From IMG/VR virus record IMGVR_UViG_3300046507_000337, positions 1-33,472 of that record: a stretch of DNA of 33,472 nucleotides; one strand, written 5' to 3'. This stretch comes from a virus. This document shows positions 25,859 to 33,472 of the stretch, in pieces. Both the position numbers and the translations under genes were made by a program. The notes beneath the pieces are model-generated. The model saw only the letters and a list, made by a program, of their open reading frames with translations, ran no database searches and had not been told where the DNA came from. Position 1 is the first letter of the stretch; the number at the start of each line of letters is the position of its first letter.

Positions 25859-28315
25859 CTAGTAGGCGAGAATCGTGGTTGCGTCGAGGATCCCGTTAGT
25901 GACGTCCTCAACGACCCACACATCAGAGGCGGTTGCGGGCGACAGGGACAGGGCCGTGACCCACTGCGAGGTGCCGCCATTGACTGAAACAGTCGTGTCG
26001 ATAGCCTCGACGTAGAACTCATAGGTCGGTGCAGGCGCGCCTACAGGGAGGTCGGTGAGCTTGACCCGGTCGCCAATCTCGACACCGAGCACAACGGGAA
26101 ACAGCGCGTTCGTGGCCGATGCGTTGAGGCTCACCTGATCGCACCTGACGATAGGTTCCGCGTAGACGTTAAGCAGTGAGTACGCCGCGTCAGCCACGGC
26201 CGAATCGCCGGTGATGCTTAGCTCAAGGCTCTTGCTCTTGCGCCCGAACGCAGCGATAGACGTACTGTCGCGAACCGTGGCCGAAACGCCGCCCGTTCGC
26301 GTGTAGTTGACCTCGTTGATGACCTTGTCATCATCCATTTGGAACGAGAGGCCCGGCTCGTACGGTAGGCCGTTGCTCTCCCCCAGGGTGTACCTGATCG
26401 GGGCCGACTGTCGGCGCGCCCGGTTGTGATAGGTCAACCGGCCGTCGCCGTCGATAAACGTGTATCCGGACGCATCCTCGGCCGCCGACTGGATCACCTC
26501 AAGGGCAGTAGTCGCAGCCTCCCACGTGGGGGCCAACAACGTGCTGAGGGAAGGGTCGAGGGACAAGTCACCCTGGAAACCAGCGTACGAGGCGAGCCGG
26601 GACAGCCGGTCGGCCTCCCCCTCGGGATAGTCCGCTCCGCCGTTGCTGCCGAGCTTCCAAAGGTCGGTTATCTCAGTCGTGCTGAGATGCCGGTCCCATA
26701 TGCCCAGGTGCCCGTAACGGCCGTTCGCGTACTCGGTGTAAATGCCGCCCGCCTGCTGTCCCGCGAGCGAACTCCACTTCATATCGCGGAGATCAGTCGA
26801 CCCCCCGGCCGAGTCTGAGTCCATGGACGCGCCGTTTACGAACAGCGTGAAGCTACCGCTTGAGACCGTGGCGCAGATGAACGAGGGAACGGACGTCGAC
26901 AAGAACACGCCTCCAGCGGACGAGGCAACAACCGCTGATGTGCCGTCCGCCCACCCGACCTCACACTCAAGGTCGCCGATGGAAGTCAGCCGGAATGAGA
27001 CGAGACGACGCGCCGCATCATCCCAAGCCTGAAACAGCGTCACGTAACCGGAGCTAGGCCGAACCGCGAGCGCCCAAAACGCGACGCTCAACTCTTCCGC
27101 GAGAGGGTATGTGCGCCTGCCACTATCGTTGAAGTCAACGACCGTTCCCTTGTTGCTCGCGATGTTGCCTAGGCTGTAAGCCGTGTCCGCTTCCTTGGCA
27201 AGTACGGATGTCGCACCGAACGCGGGAGTGCCTCCCCCGTACTTGGAAGCGACGAGGGCGCCGGGCATCGAGTCGTCATAGGTGTTTGCAACCTTGGTAG
27301 TCCCGGCGGTGTCCGTGAGGGACCAGTACCCGACAGGGAAACTCGCCAACACCGCTTGCTGGTACGGCGTATGCAGCTCGGTCGTGCCGAGCACAGAGAA
27401 CCCGTCCGTGGCCGATACCTCGCACGTCGGTACGAGGGTGTCCAGTTGCACGGACCATTTCTCGATGTAGCCGAAGAAAACGGATCCGCCGGGGGTCCAC
27501 GCCGATGCCGACGCGCCCGCCTCTAGCTGCACCTCGTCCACAAAGAGACTCGCGTTATTGTCGCCGCCGGACGTGCCTATTTCGATACCGGCCCATGCAA
27601 CACCCGCCGGGCATACACCCGTCACGCTGAACGCGACATACGACCCGTTAACTAGGGTGATCTGCCCAGTGCTACCGCTGGAGTTGTTGAAAGATCCGTC
27701 AGCCTTGTACCAGCGGATACGCGCGCGAATCTTGGTAGCAGGCGAGCCCGTGGCCAGCATCACTTGACCGGACGCAGTGTAGGAAGTGCCGGGCACAACC
27801 TTGGCTAGGCCCGTGGGCACGTTGACAACCTTGTACCACCAAGACCACCCGGTCGTGTAGGTCTTGGACCTACCGCACCAAAGTGAACTAGCCCAATCCG
27901 CCGTGCCGTTGTTGCCCATGTTGGCCCGGATAGCACCCGCACCACTCTTGGCATTCGCCGTCCCCCAAGCGACGGATCCACCAGCCTGCGACACGGTAAA
28001 CGCGTCTGTCGAGCGGGTCACGTCGCCGCCGGTAGCCGTGTCCTTCGGCAGTAGGTTTGCCGTGCGGACACGCACGCGCCGACGAGGCACGATGTTGGGG
28101 AAAAACGGGGATGTGCTCTTGCCGGGGGTGAACCGGCCGTCGTAGTTGTCGAGGGTCAGAGCCAGGGTCCCAGCCTCGATGCGGTTCAACTCGTCATTTC
28201 GTCCGCGCCGAACCTTGAGATCTGTGACTCGGTCCGTGATGTCTGTCCACGTGTACGAGGTGGAAAACGGTCCCCCGTCAAAGGCCACCTCGACCGTAGC
28301 CGCTGGAATTGCCAA
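25859..28315 (-). CDS. Minor tail protein with LamG-like domain (about 817 aa)
   Basis: The TTG at 28313-28315 has AGGAGG 7 bases upstream. The N-terminal 80 residues (VEVAFDGGPFSTSYTWTDIT, DRVTDLKVRRGRNDELNRIE) are typical of Siphoviridae tail proteins after the tape measure. In the middle (about 330-550) a concanavalin/LamG-type domain is suggested by EELSVAFWALAVRPSSGYVT and FLSTSVPSFICATVSSGSFT LFVNGASMD. The C-terminus returns to tail-hub-like sequence. It should bind a sugar on the host surface or join hub and receptor protein. Length and order fit the usual tape measure, distal tail, receptor protein sequence. Confidence 0.85.
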   Translation of the reverse strand: MAIPAATVEVAFDGGPFSTSYTWTDITDRVTDLKVRRGRNDELNRIEAGTLALTLDNYDGRFTPGKSTSPFFPNIVPRRRVRVRTANLLPKDTATGGDVTRSTDAFTVSQAGGSVAWGTANAKSGAGAIRANMGNNGTADWASSLWCGRSKTYTTGWSWWYKVVNVPTGLAKVVPGTSYTASGQVMLATGSPATKIRARIRWYKADGSFNNSSGSTGQITLVNGSYVAFSVTGVCPAGVAWAGIEIGTSGGDNNASLFVDEVQLEAGASASAWTPGGSVFFGYIEKWSVQLDTLVPTCEVSATDGFSVLGTTELHTPYQQAVLASFPVGYWSLTDTAGTTKVANTYDDSMPGALVASKYGGGTPAFGATSVLAKEADTAYSLGNIASNKGTVVDFNDSGRRTYPLAEELSVAFWALAVRPSSGYVTLFQAWDDAARRLVSFRLTSIGDLECEVGWADGTSAVVASSAGGVFLSTSVPSFICATVSSGSFTLFVNGASMDSDSAGGSTDLRDMKWSSLAGQQAGGIYTEYANGRYGHLGIWDRHLSTTEITDLWKLGSNGGADYPEGEADRLSRLASYAGFQGDLSLDPSLSTLLAPTWEAATTALEVIQSAAEDASGYTFIDGDGRLTYHNRARRQSAPIRYTLGESNGLPYEPGLSFQMDDDKVINEVNYTRTGGVSATVRDSTSIAAFGRKSKSLELSITGDSAVADAAYSLLNVYAEPIVRCDQVSLNASATNALFPVVLGVEIGDRVKLTDLPVGAPAPTYEFYVEAIDTTVSVNGGTSQWVTALSLSPATASDVWVVEDVTNGILDATTILAY

Positions 28316-28346
28316 CGTAGTACCTCCTGGAACATTAGAGAGGGAG

Positions 28347-28368
28347 CACCTACCAAATTTGGGAGGTG
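28347..28368. repeat. Palindrome copy 14 (mismatch in other arm, extended dyad)
   Basis: The left arm reads CACCTACCAAA, the same variant as other copies but flipped. AGAGGGAG/CTCCCTCT flanks extend the dyad to about 38 bp (28339-28376). It lies between the tape measure stop and the next start. Confidence 0.95.
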
Positions 28369-28378
28369 CTCCCTCTTA

Positions 28379-31300
28379 CTAGAGGCCCGTACGTCCGCCG
28401 TTCCGCTTGCCCGTACGGACAATCTCGTCACGGACGGCACCCGCGATTGCCTTGGCTAGGTTCTGCTCCGCAGTGACGTTGCCAGCCACGTGCACGTGCA
28501 CGATCGGCTGAGACGCTGCACGGCCGCCTGAGACGCTCGCAGCCTCGACGGCACTCCTAGCTAGCCGGTTAGCCGGACGGGTCGCAGCGAGCCGATTGAC
28601 GGCCGCCTGTACGTCCTCGGCGGTGTCGTCGACGCCGAGCGCAAGACCCCTACCGACCCATACACCCTGAGTGCGGAATACGCGGCTAGGCGAGTGAATG
28701 CCTAGCTCCTTCTTGAGGGTCTTAACCATCTTCTTGGCTAGGTTCTCAATAGCCTTGGTTAGCGCCGATTCCTTGGACTTGAGCCCGTTGACGAGACCCT
28801 GAGCGGCATGGATTCCGGAGTTGTAGTAGTCCCCCGCAACCTTGGCACCGAGCGCGTCAGACTGCTTACCAATCTGCGCGTACACGGAGTTGATGGCCTT
28901 GACGTCCGCGCCGCTGGAGTTCAACAGTGCAGCAGCCATCGGCCCACCCTGCTCGGGACCGGCCTGCGCAATCTCGTTGATGATGCCGTTACCGAAACCG
29001 CGCTTGTGCAGCGTGGCAAGGTTCTGACGGAACTTGACGATTGCGTTGAGCCTGCCGCGCAACCGGGACAGAATCGCGCTAGGCGAGTTGTCCGCGCCGT
29101 CATCGGTAGAGAATGCGTTGGTGAACGCGCCGAACTCACGGGCCTTGCTCGACACGGACGAGGCCATATCGGATTTAGCCTTTTGGAGGTCAGCTAGCTT
29201 GGTCTGTGCGCTCTTGAGCTTGGCCGCCACCTTCTCCCGGTCCTTCGCGAGCGTCATCAGCTTGCGGTTTTCCTTGCTGATGTACTTTTGCAGCGACGAG
29301 GCGCGAGCCTTGGAAATGCCGCCCGCCCGGAACGCCTTAGTGACTAGGTCGTGCAGCTTGTTACTCGTCTTCTCGACGCTCTTGGAACCGCCGAGCATAC
29401 CGACGACGAGGCCCCGGACAATCCACTTACCGATATCCGCCATGACGCGCGACGGCGACTTAATGCCCATCGCATGCCGGATCGGCCCCGGGATGTGGTC
29501 AACGATTGACTTTGCGGCACCGAGCACAGTTCCGAGACTGTTCTTGATGCCTCGCACTAGACCGGCAATGATGTCCTTACCGATCTGCACAAGCTTGCCG
29601 GGCAGCGAGCGGAAAGCCGTCGTGATCTTCCCGGGAATGCTTCGCGCGACCGTAGCGATACGAGAGGTCATAGAGGAAACGGTCGTCCGCAGCCCGGACC
29701 ACCCTCGTGACCAGAGTCCGCGAATGAGCGACATGCCACGGCCGATGATCCCGGAGATTGCGCTAGACCATGTCGACACACCACCTCGGATGAACGAGAT
29801 AATGCCGGTGAACACAGACCGGATACCGGACCAGCCCGCACGCCAAAACGTCGCGATTCGCAGCACGCCACCACGAACGGCACTTAGGAGACTGCCGTAA
29901 ATCCACACCTTGATAGCGCCGACAATGAAATTCCAGACACCAACGAGTATCTGCTTCACGCCGAGCCAGGCTTTGGACCAATTGCCGGTGAAGATGCCGA
30001 TAAACACGTTCGCGATACCCTGGATAATGGTCAGCGTGCCGCTGATCACACCAATGATGCCGGACCAGAGACCCTTAAGGGTGTCGATGACGATTGGGCC
30101 GAGGAACTTCCAGAGGATCGCGAGGATCGGCCCAAGGAAGTTGATCGCAGCGCCGATAGCCTGAGCGACCGTCGCAAAGACTTGCCCGAACTGCGTAATG
30201 ACCGGCTGCGCCTGCTTGAATGCCCAGACAAGCAGCGGCGCGACGGTCCCCTTAATGAATCCGGCGAACCGCGATATCTGAGGCATGATCGTGGATATGA
30301 GGCTGATGACAGCCGGGATGATCACACCCTGAATGACCGCAACGATCTGCTTGAACACCGGAATGACGGCCCGACCCACCATCATGAGCGCCGGTAGGAC
30401 GTCCGCACGGAAGATGCCGACCAGTCGCATGATGACAGGCATCAACTGCGCGATGTTTTCCCGCATTTTCGGCATGAGGGTGCCGCTGACATAGTCAGAG
30501 ACGCGCCGCATCACTGGCATAACCGTGCCGCCGAATACGCCCCGGATCTTATCCGCTAGCGGACCGATCACCGACCCAGCGTGCTGGAATGCCGGAACCA
30601 TGACGCTCGCGAGCCCTTGCACACCGGTTGTGATCTTCGGCAACACCTGCTTAATCAGCGGGAAGAACGCAGTCATCATCTTGCCTAGGGCAATCTGCGC
30701 CGTGTCCTTGAGCGTCGACCACATGCCGGAAACGCTGTTGGCCTGCTCTTTCATCATGCCGCCGAAATCCTTATGCATGCCCTTGCGTAGGGCCTTCATA
30801 GCGGTATCGGCGCTGATGAGTCCCTTCTCGCCGAGCTTCATGGTCTCGGGCACGGACTTGTGCAGGTAGTCAGCGAGGTACTGCCAGCCACGCACACCGT
30901 TCTCGGTGAGCTGGAGCATTTCCTGTCCCATGACTCGACCCTTGGCTTTGATCTGGCCGAGGGCGAGTAGGACGCGCTGAAGCCTTTCAGGCTCGCCACC
31001 AAGAGCGGCGACAGCATCGCCTGCATCCTGCAATGTTGGGATGACTTCCTTGGCCTTGAATCCCATTGCCATCATGCTTTGCGAGTACTTAATGACGTCC
31101 TGCGACGAGAACGGGGTGACAATGGCGAATTGCTGGAGCTTTTGCAGAAAGTCGGTTGCTTTCTTGGCCGAGCCAAGCATGGTGGTGAAACCGACCTGAG
31201 CATTTTCCATCTGAACGGCCGTCTTGGTACCCCAAATGACAGCCGCACCGGCGGCGACACCGAACCCTAGGGCAGCAGTCTTGCCAAACTGCATGAGGCG

Positions 31301-31450
31301 CCCACCGAGCGCACCCATCCCCCCACCTAGACGACTGGACCGGCGCTCTAGGTTCTCGGCATCCCCGGCAACAGCCCTCAGCGCCCGTTGGGCACTAGCG
31401 GCGTTACCGACAATGACGACCCGCAGCGTCCGGGATCCACCCTCAGCCAT
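28379..31450 (-). CDS. Tape measure protein (1023 aa)
   Basis: MAEGGSRTLRVVIVGNAASA opens a very long helical protein. An early domain (MENAQVGFTTMLGSAKKATD, LQLTENGVRGWQYLADYLHK) is the standard TP901-type tape measure start; the middle contains hydrophobic repeats (AINFLGPILAILWKFLGPIV) and several Trp-rich segments that enter the host membrane. The late portion includes HIPGPIRHAMGIKSPSRVMA and LGIHSPSRVFRTQG, which repeat the GIKSPS motif. By the family's usual 1.5 A per residue the tail would be about 150 nm. The ATG at 31448-31450 overlaps the frameshift product's stop (ATGGCTGA). Confidence 0.97.
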   Translation of the reverse strand: MAEGGSRTLRVVIVGNAASAQRALRAVAGDAENLERRSSRLGGGMGALGGRLMQFGKTAALGFGVAAGAAVIWGTKTAVQMENAQVGFTTMLGSAKKATDFLQKLQQFAIVTPFSSQDVIKYSQSMMAMGFKAKEVIPTLQDAGDAVAALGGEPERLQRVLLALGQIKAKGRVMGQEMLQLTENGVRGWQYLADYLHKSVPETMKLGEKGLISADTAMKALRKGMHKDFGGMMKEQANSVSGMWSTLKDTAQIALGKMMTAFFPLIKQVLPKITTGVQGLASVMVPAFQHAGSVIGPLADKIRGVFGGTVMPVMRRVSDYVSGTLMPKMRENIAQLMPVIMRLVGIFRADVLPALMMVGRAVIPVFKQIVAVIQGVIIPAVISLISTIMPQISRFAGFIKGTVAPLLVWAFKQAQPVITQFGQVFATVAQAIGAAINFLGPILAILWKFLGPIVIDTLKGLWSGIIGVISGTLTIIQGIANVFIGIFTGNWSKAWLGVKQILVGVWNFIVGAIKVWIYGSLLSAVRGGVLRIATFWRAGWSGIRSVFTGIISFIRGGVSTWSSAISGIIGRGMSLIRGLWSRGWSGLRTTVSSMTSRIATVARSIPGKITTAFRSLPGKLVQIGKDIIAGLVRGIKNSLGTVLGAAKSIVDHIPGPIRHAMGIKSPSRVMADIGKWIVRGLVVGMLGGSKSVEKTSNKLHDLVTKAFRAGGISKARASSLQKYISKENRKLMTLAKDREKVAAKLKSAQTKLADLQKAKSDMASSVSSKAREFGAFTNAFSTDDGADNSPSAILSRLRGRLNAIVKFRQNLATLHKRGFGNGIINEIAQAGPEQGGPMAAALLNSSGADVKAINSVYAQIGKQSDALGAKVAGDYYNSGIHAAQGLVNGLKSKESALTKAIENLAKKMVKTLKKELGIHSPSRVFRTQGVWVGRGLALGVDDTAEDVQAAVNRLAATRPANRLARSAVEAASVSGGRAASQPIVHVHVAGNVTAEQNLAKAIAGAVRDEIVRTGKRNGGRTGL

Positions 31451-31909
31451 ACTGTGACTCCCTAGCCGATAGTTCCTCGCTCATGTACGAGGCGAATGCG
31501 CGATACTCAGCGGCCGTGAGTCGCCGCACCTCGTCGGGAGTCATGCGGTAGAAACGGCAGAATGCGGCTCGCTCCCTTAGCCGTTCTGCCCGTCGTCGTT
31601 TCCCGACTCATCATCGACCCCCACTAGCTCAAGCTCGGACACTCGAACGCGCCGAGCGTCATCGAGGGTGAACTCAGGCTTTTCGATGCGCTGCGTGATC
31701 CAGATAAGCGCCTTAAGCGCCTTAGTGGTGATCTGCGTCTGCATCTCCGGACGGCCCTTTTCGTCAAGGACCTTCTTGCCGTCGGGGCCGATAACAGGCT
31801 TGGGCTGTAGCGCGTCATACAGCGCCACGCCGACAGTGTCCTCAAAGTCCTCAAGGTCGCCGATAGTCAGAACATCGGGGTCAATGCGAAGTGCAACGGT
31901 CTCAGCCAT
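31443..31909 (-). CDS. Tail assembly chaperone frameshift fusion (G-T, about 155 aa)
   Basis: Slippery heptamer GGGAAAC (31598-31604) lies in frame as G GGA AAC, six codons before the stop of the upstream chaperone. A -1 shift joins residues 1-104 of the first chaperone to a second frame reading RRRAERLRERAAFCRFYRMT PDEVRRLTAAEYRAFASYMS and ending at 31443. This is the conserved G/GT arrangement, made in small amounts to load the tape measure. The second frame has no start of its own. The rest of the slippery context (pseudoknot) was not modelled. Confidence 0.85.
31577..31909 (-). CDS. Tail assembly chaperone (short form, G-like)
   Basis: 110 residues starting MAETVALRIDPDVLTIGDLE, with an acidic C-terminus (GVDDESGNDDGQNG). 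The length, position between tail tube and tape measure, and the slippery site near its end identify it. The ATG at 31907-31909 overlaps the upstream stop by the 8-bp ATGGCTGA. GAGG lies 9 bases upstream. Confidence 0.92.
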   Translation of the reverse strand: MAETVALRIDPDVLTIGDLEDFEDTVGVALYDALQPKPVIGPDGKKVLDEKGRPEMQTQITTKALKALIWITQRIEKPEFTLDDARRVRVSELELVGVDDESGNDDGQNG

Positions 31910-32369
31910 TTGGAAATGCCTCTCCTGCGATGCGGTCAATAGCCCGCATGTATTCGTTGATTAGCTCCGGCCCCTTCTCACGAATGGAAGGGTGGAGGAA
32001 ATAGCCGGGTCCGCCGTCCCAGCTCATGAACTGATTGCCGCGCCATGCGCGGAAGCCTCGCGCGATCTTCCCCGTGTGGGTGCGCTTGCGTGCGCCGAAC
32101 TCAGCGCCGAGCGCATAAGGGGCTCGCGCGGATCCGAGACGGACAGCGGCGTAATTCGCTGTCTTTGTAGCTCTCAGGCTTCGCGCTGCCGCAGCTTGCT
32201 GCCGAGACATGCCCATAGCCTTGGACTTGGCAGCATCGGTGAGCTTGTCGGCAACGTCGTAGTTGGCCTGCTTGACCTCGTCGCGTAGACGTCCATCACC
32301 TATCGCGGCGAGTGTGCGGGAGAACTGCGCCAGACCCTCAATGTTGGCTCCATAGCCCTGCACAGGCAT
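31902..32369 (-). CDS. HK97 gp10-like head-tail/tail completion protein (155 aa)
   Basis: MPVQGYGANIEGLAQFSRTL, then a helical section with KAMGMSRQQAAAARSLR and a C-terminus GYFLHPSIREKGPELINEYM resembling the gp10-like family (minor capsid/tail completion). Such genes usually lie before the tail tube; here it lies after it. GGAGG precedes the ATG at 32367-32369. A tail-terminator role is possible. It is linked to the chaperone by overlap. Confidence 0.7.
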   Translation of the reverse strand: MPVQGYGANIEGLAQFSRTLAAIGDGRLRDEVKQANYDVADKLTDAAKSKAMGMSRQQAAAARSLRATKTANYAAVRLGSARAPYALGAEFGARKRTHTGKIARGFRAWRGNQFMSWDGGPGYFLHPSIREKGPELINEYMRAIDRIAGEAFPNG

Positions 32370-32389
32370 GACGCAGTCCTCCCCCTAAG

Positions 32390-32411
32390 CACCTCCCAAA
32401 TTTGGGAGGTG
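32390..32411. repeat. Palindrome copy 15 (slightly extended dyad)
   Basis: A perfect 22-bp palindrome with AG/CT flanks, starting 4 bp after the tail tube stop codon. It lies in the late operon, 20 bp before the next ATG. Confidence 0.95.
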
Positions 32412-32415
32412 CTCA

Positions 32416-33387
32416 TTACGTAAGCGACTTGTACGTGATGGTGACCGGCGACGCAGTGCCGTCAGTCATGCAAACTCCGCCAAGCTCAAGGTCGTTGACC
32501 TCTCGCCCACCGCTCGAAACCGGACCGGTGTCGAAACGGCCGAACGGGATGTCAATCTTGAGCTGCGAGCCGTCCGGCCCGTCCCAAGTGACGGAGATAA
32601 CGGCCGTAGCACCCGCCGCAGTAGCCGCAGCAACGCGGTTAATCTGCACGAGGTCGACGAACTCACCCTTGAGGGTGAACTCAAACTTCCGGAGCGCTTC
32701 CTCAAGCGGCTCGGACTTGACGCCACCAGTCTTTAGGAAGTACCGGTCAGTCTTGAGGCCGTTGTCGCACTTGAGGCTAAAGTCGGAGATGTTGAACTGC
32801 GACCCACCAACGGTGACCGTGCCACCGTTGAACGCCATAACCTTGGTACCTACCGGGTAGGTCGGGGTCGACAGCGCGAGAGGACCCGCACCCGCACCGA
32901 TCGACTCGGTCGCAAAGTCAAACGTCATGCCGAGCTGTAGTAGCTCGTCAACGGCGTTGGATATCTCCCAATCCTTGACCTTGCCACCCGCATAGGTGAA
33001 CGGGTGAATGGTGCCGCTGGAAGCAACTCGACCAACCTGCATGGTAAAGCTCTTGCCGTTGAGGTCGCCAACGGTCGCCGTGTGAACGGTGAAACCGCCT
33101 CCGGGGGTGCCGTCGGCAACTAGGCCGAGCATGTGCTTTAGCCAGAAGTTGTAACCGTCGGACAGCCACTCAAGCTTGACGTCACCCTCGGCGCCCTTAG
33201 CGTTGACGGCGAACCTGTCAGATCGCAGCGCTCGACCACCGCCCGCGCGGATAGCCTCGCTATCGATGCGCTCGTACTTGCCTTCAATTCCCTCGGACCG
33301 GTACTCGTAGAACTTGGTCACTGCTACGGCCGTACCGTAGGTCACCTCGTCGACCGCACCAACGTACTGATCGTGAACTGTCGCCAC
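32416..33387 (-). CDS. Major tail tube protein (323 aa)
   Basis: MATVHDQYVGAVDEVTYGTA opens a beta-sandwich tail tube protein with a middle section (FTMQVGRVASSGTIHPFTYA GGKVKDWEIS) typical of long Siphoviridae tail tubes and a C-terminal Ig-like part (PVTITYKSLT end). The GTG at 33385-33387 overlaps the TAG of the upstream gene (TAGTG), after GAGG. Position directly before the chaperones fits the canonical order. Confidence 0.9.
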   Translation of the reverse strand: MATVHDQYVGAVDEVTYGTAVAVTKFYEYRSEGIEGKYERIDSEAIRAGGGRALRSDRFAVNAKGAEGDVKLEWLSDGYNFWLKHMLGLVADGTPGGGFTVHTATVGDLNGKSFTMQVGRVASSGTIHPFTYAGGKVKDWEISNAVDELLQLGMTFDFATESIGAGAGPLALSTPTYPVGTKVMAFNGGTVTVGGSQFNISDFSLKCDNGLKTDRYFLKTGGVKSEPLEEALRKFEFTLKGEFVDLVQINRVAAATAAGATAVISVTWDGPDGSQLKIDIPFGRFDTGPVSSGGREVNDLELGGVCMTDGTASPVTITYKSLT

Positions 33388-33472
33388 TACTTGGCCTCAC
33401 CCTTCTTTAGCGTGACCTCACGCCACCCCTGACGAATCAGGTTCTCGGCCGTGACGTCGTCCATTTCGATCG
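33387..33472 (-). CDS. Unknown protein, C-terminal end (cut by window edge)
   Basis: The last 27 codons are IEMDDVTAENLIRQGWREVT LKKGEAK, ending in TAG at 33387-33389. The stop overlaps the tail tube GTG, so translation is coupled. In such phages this place belongs to head-tail connector or tail-terminator genes, but 27 residues are too few for a call. Confidence 0.7.
   Translation of the reverse strand, partial: IEMDDVTAENLIRQGWREVTLKKGEAK

Noticed and set aside
651-32411. The repeated palindrome as a CRISPR array
   Set aside because: Copies are kilobases apart, palindromic throughout, with no regular spacers and no cas genes; the Cas4-like nuclease lacks the iron-sulfur Cys residues and is a known phage type.

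Overview
The window is about 33.5 kb of a high-GC, densely packed genome and looks like the integration, replication and tail portion of a temperate siphovirus of an actinomycete, most probably a Streptomyces phage. The reasons are: a large serine integrase; a protein I recall as resembling the phiC31 gp3 excision factor; a phage DNA polymerase, primase-helicase, sigma factor, ThyX, dCMP deaminase and deoxynucleotide kinase; an amidase endolysin next to small membrane proteins; and a tail module (tail tube, slippery-site tail chaperones, tape measure, minor tail proteins). Apart from one endonuclease VII-like gene (274-651, + strand), every gene I support is on the - strand, so the sequence runs opposite to its main transcription direction and the text below reads from right to left.

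Layout along the - strand. From 33472 to 23855 is the late region: C-terminus of an unknown protein, tail tube, a gp10-like tail completion protein, tail chaperones with a -1 frameshift, a 1023-residue tape measure, an 817-residue LamG-containing minor tail protein, a short tail protein, amidase, and two small membrane proteins. From 23805 to 20672 are a nucleotide kinase, a 409-residue acidic coiled-coil protein behind two tandem promoter/palindrome modules, and an unknown 342-residue Cys-containing protein. From 20378 to 9024 is the replication operon: Cas4-like nuclease, RNA ligase, gp3-like directionality factor, primase-helicase, DNA polymerase, sigma factor, two HNH endonucleases, a tRNA and many tiny proteins. 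From 8968 to 3191 are ThyX, dCMP deaminase and a string of small genes of unknown function, several with their own promoter. From 3000 to 677 are the integrase and a tRNA cluster. The left edge holds two divergent endonuclease genes.

The most striking feature is not a gene. A 22-bp palindrome (half-site CACCTCCCAAA followed by its exact inverted complement) occurs 15 times, almost always between genes. In five places it sits 1-2 bp upstream of a good -35 box (TTGnnn, 17-18 bp, -10), which is the geometry expected of an operator or activator site. In five other places the dyad is extended by flanking bases into a longer hairpin with no obvious promoter. A second family, GCTAGAGANNCCCTCTCA (a small hairpin), occurs 8 times on the - strand, mostly in the replication region, in leaders and straight after genes, often supplying the TAG stop codon of the gene before it. 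Two of its copies follow a pair of homologous 91-bp intergenic elements that precede the tRNA cluster and the replication operon. Together these suggest a phage-wide regulatory scheme with a promoter-proximal operator and a separate RNA-level leader element. No repressor for the palindrome is recognisable here; it may lie outside the window.
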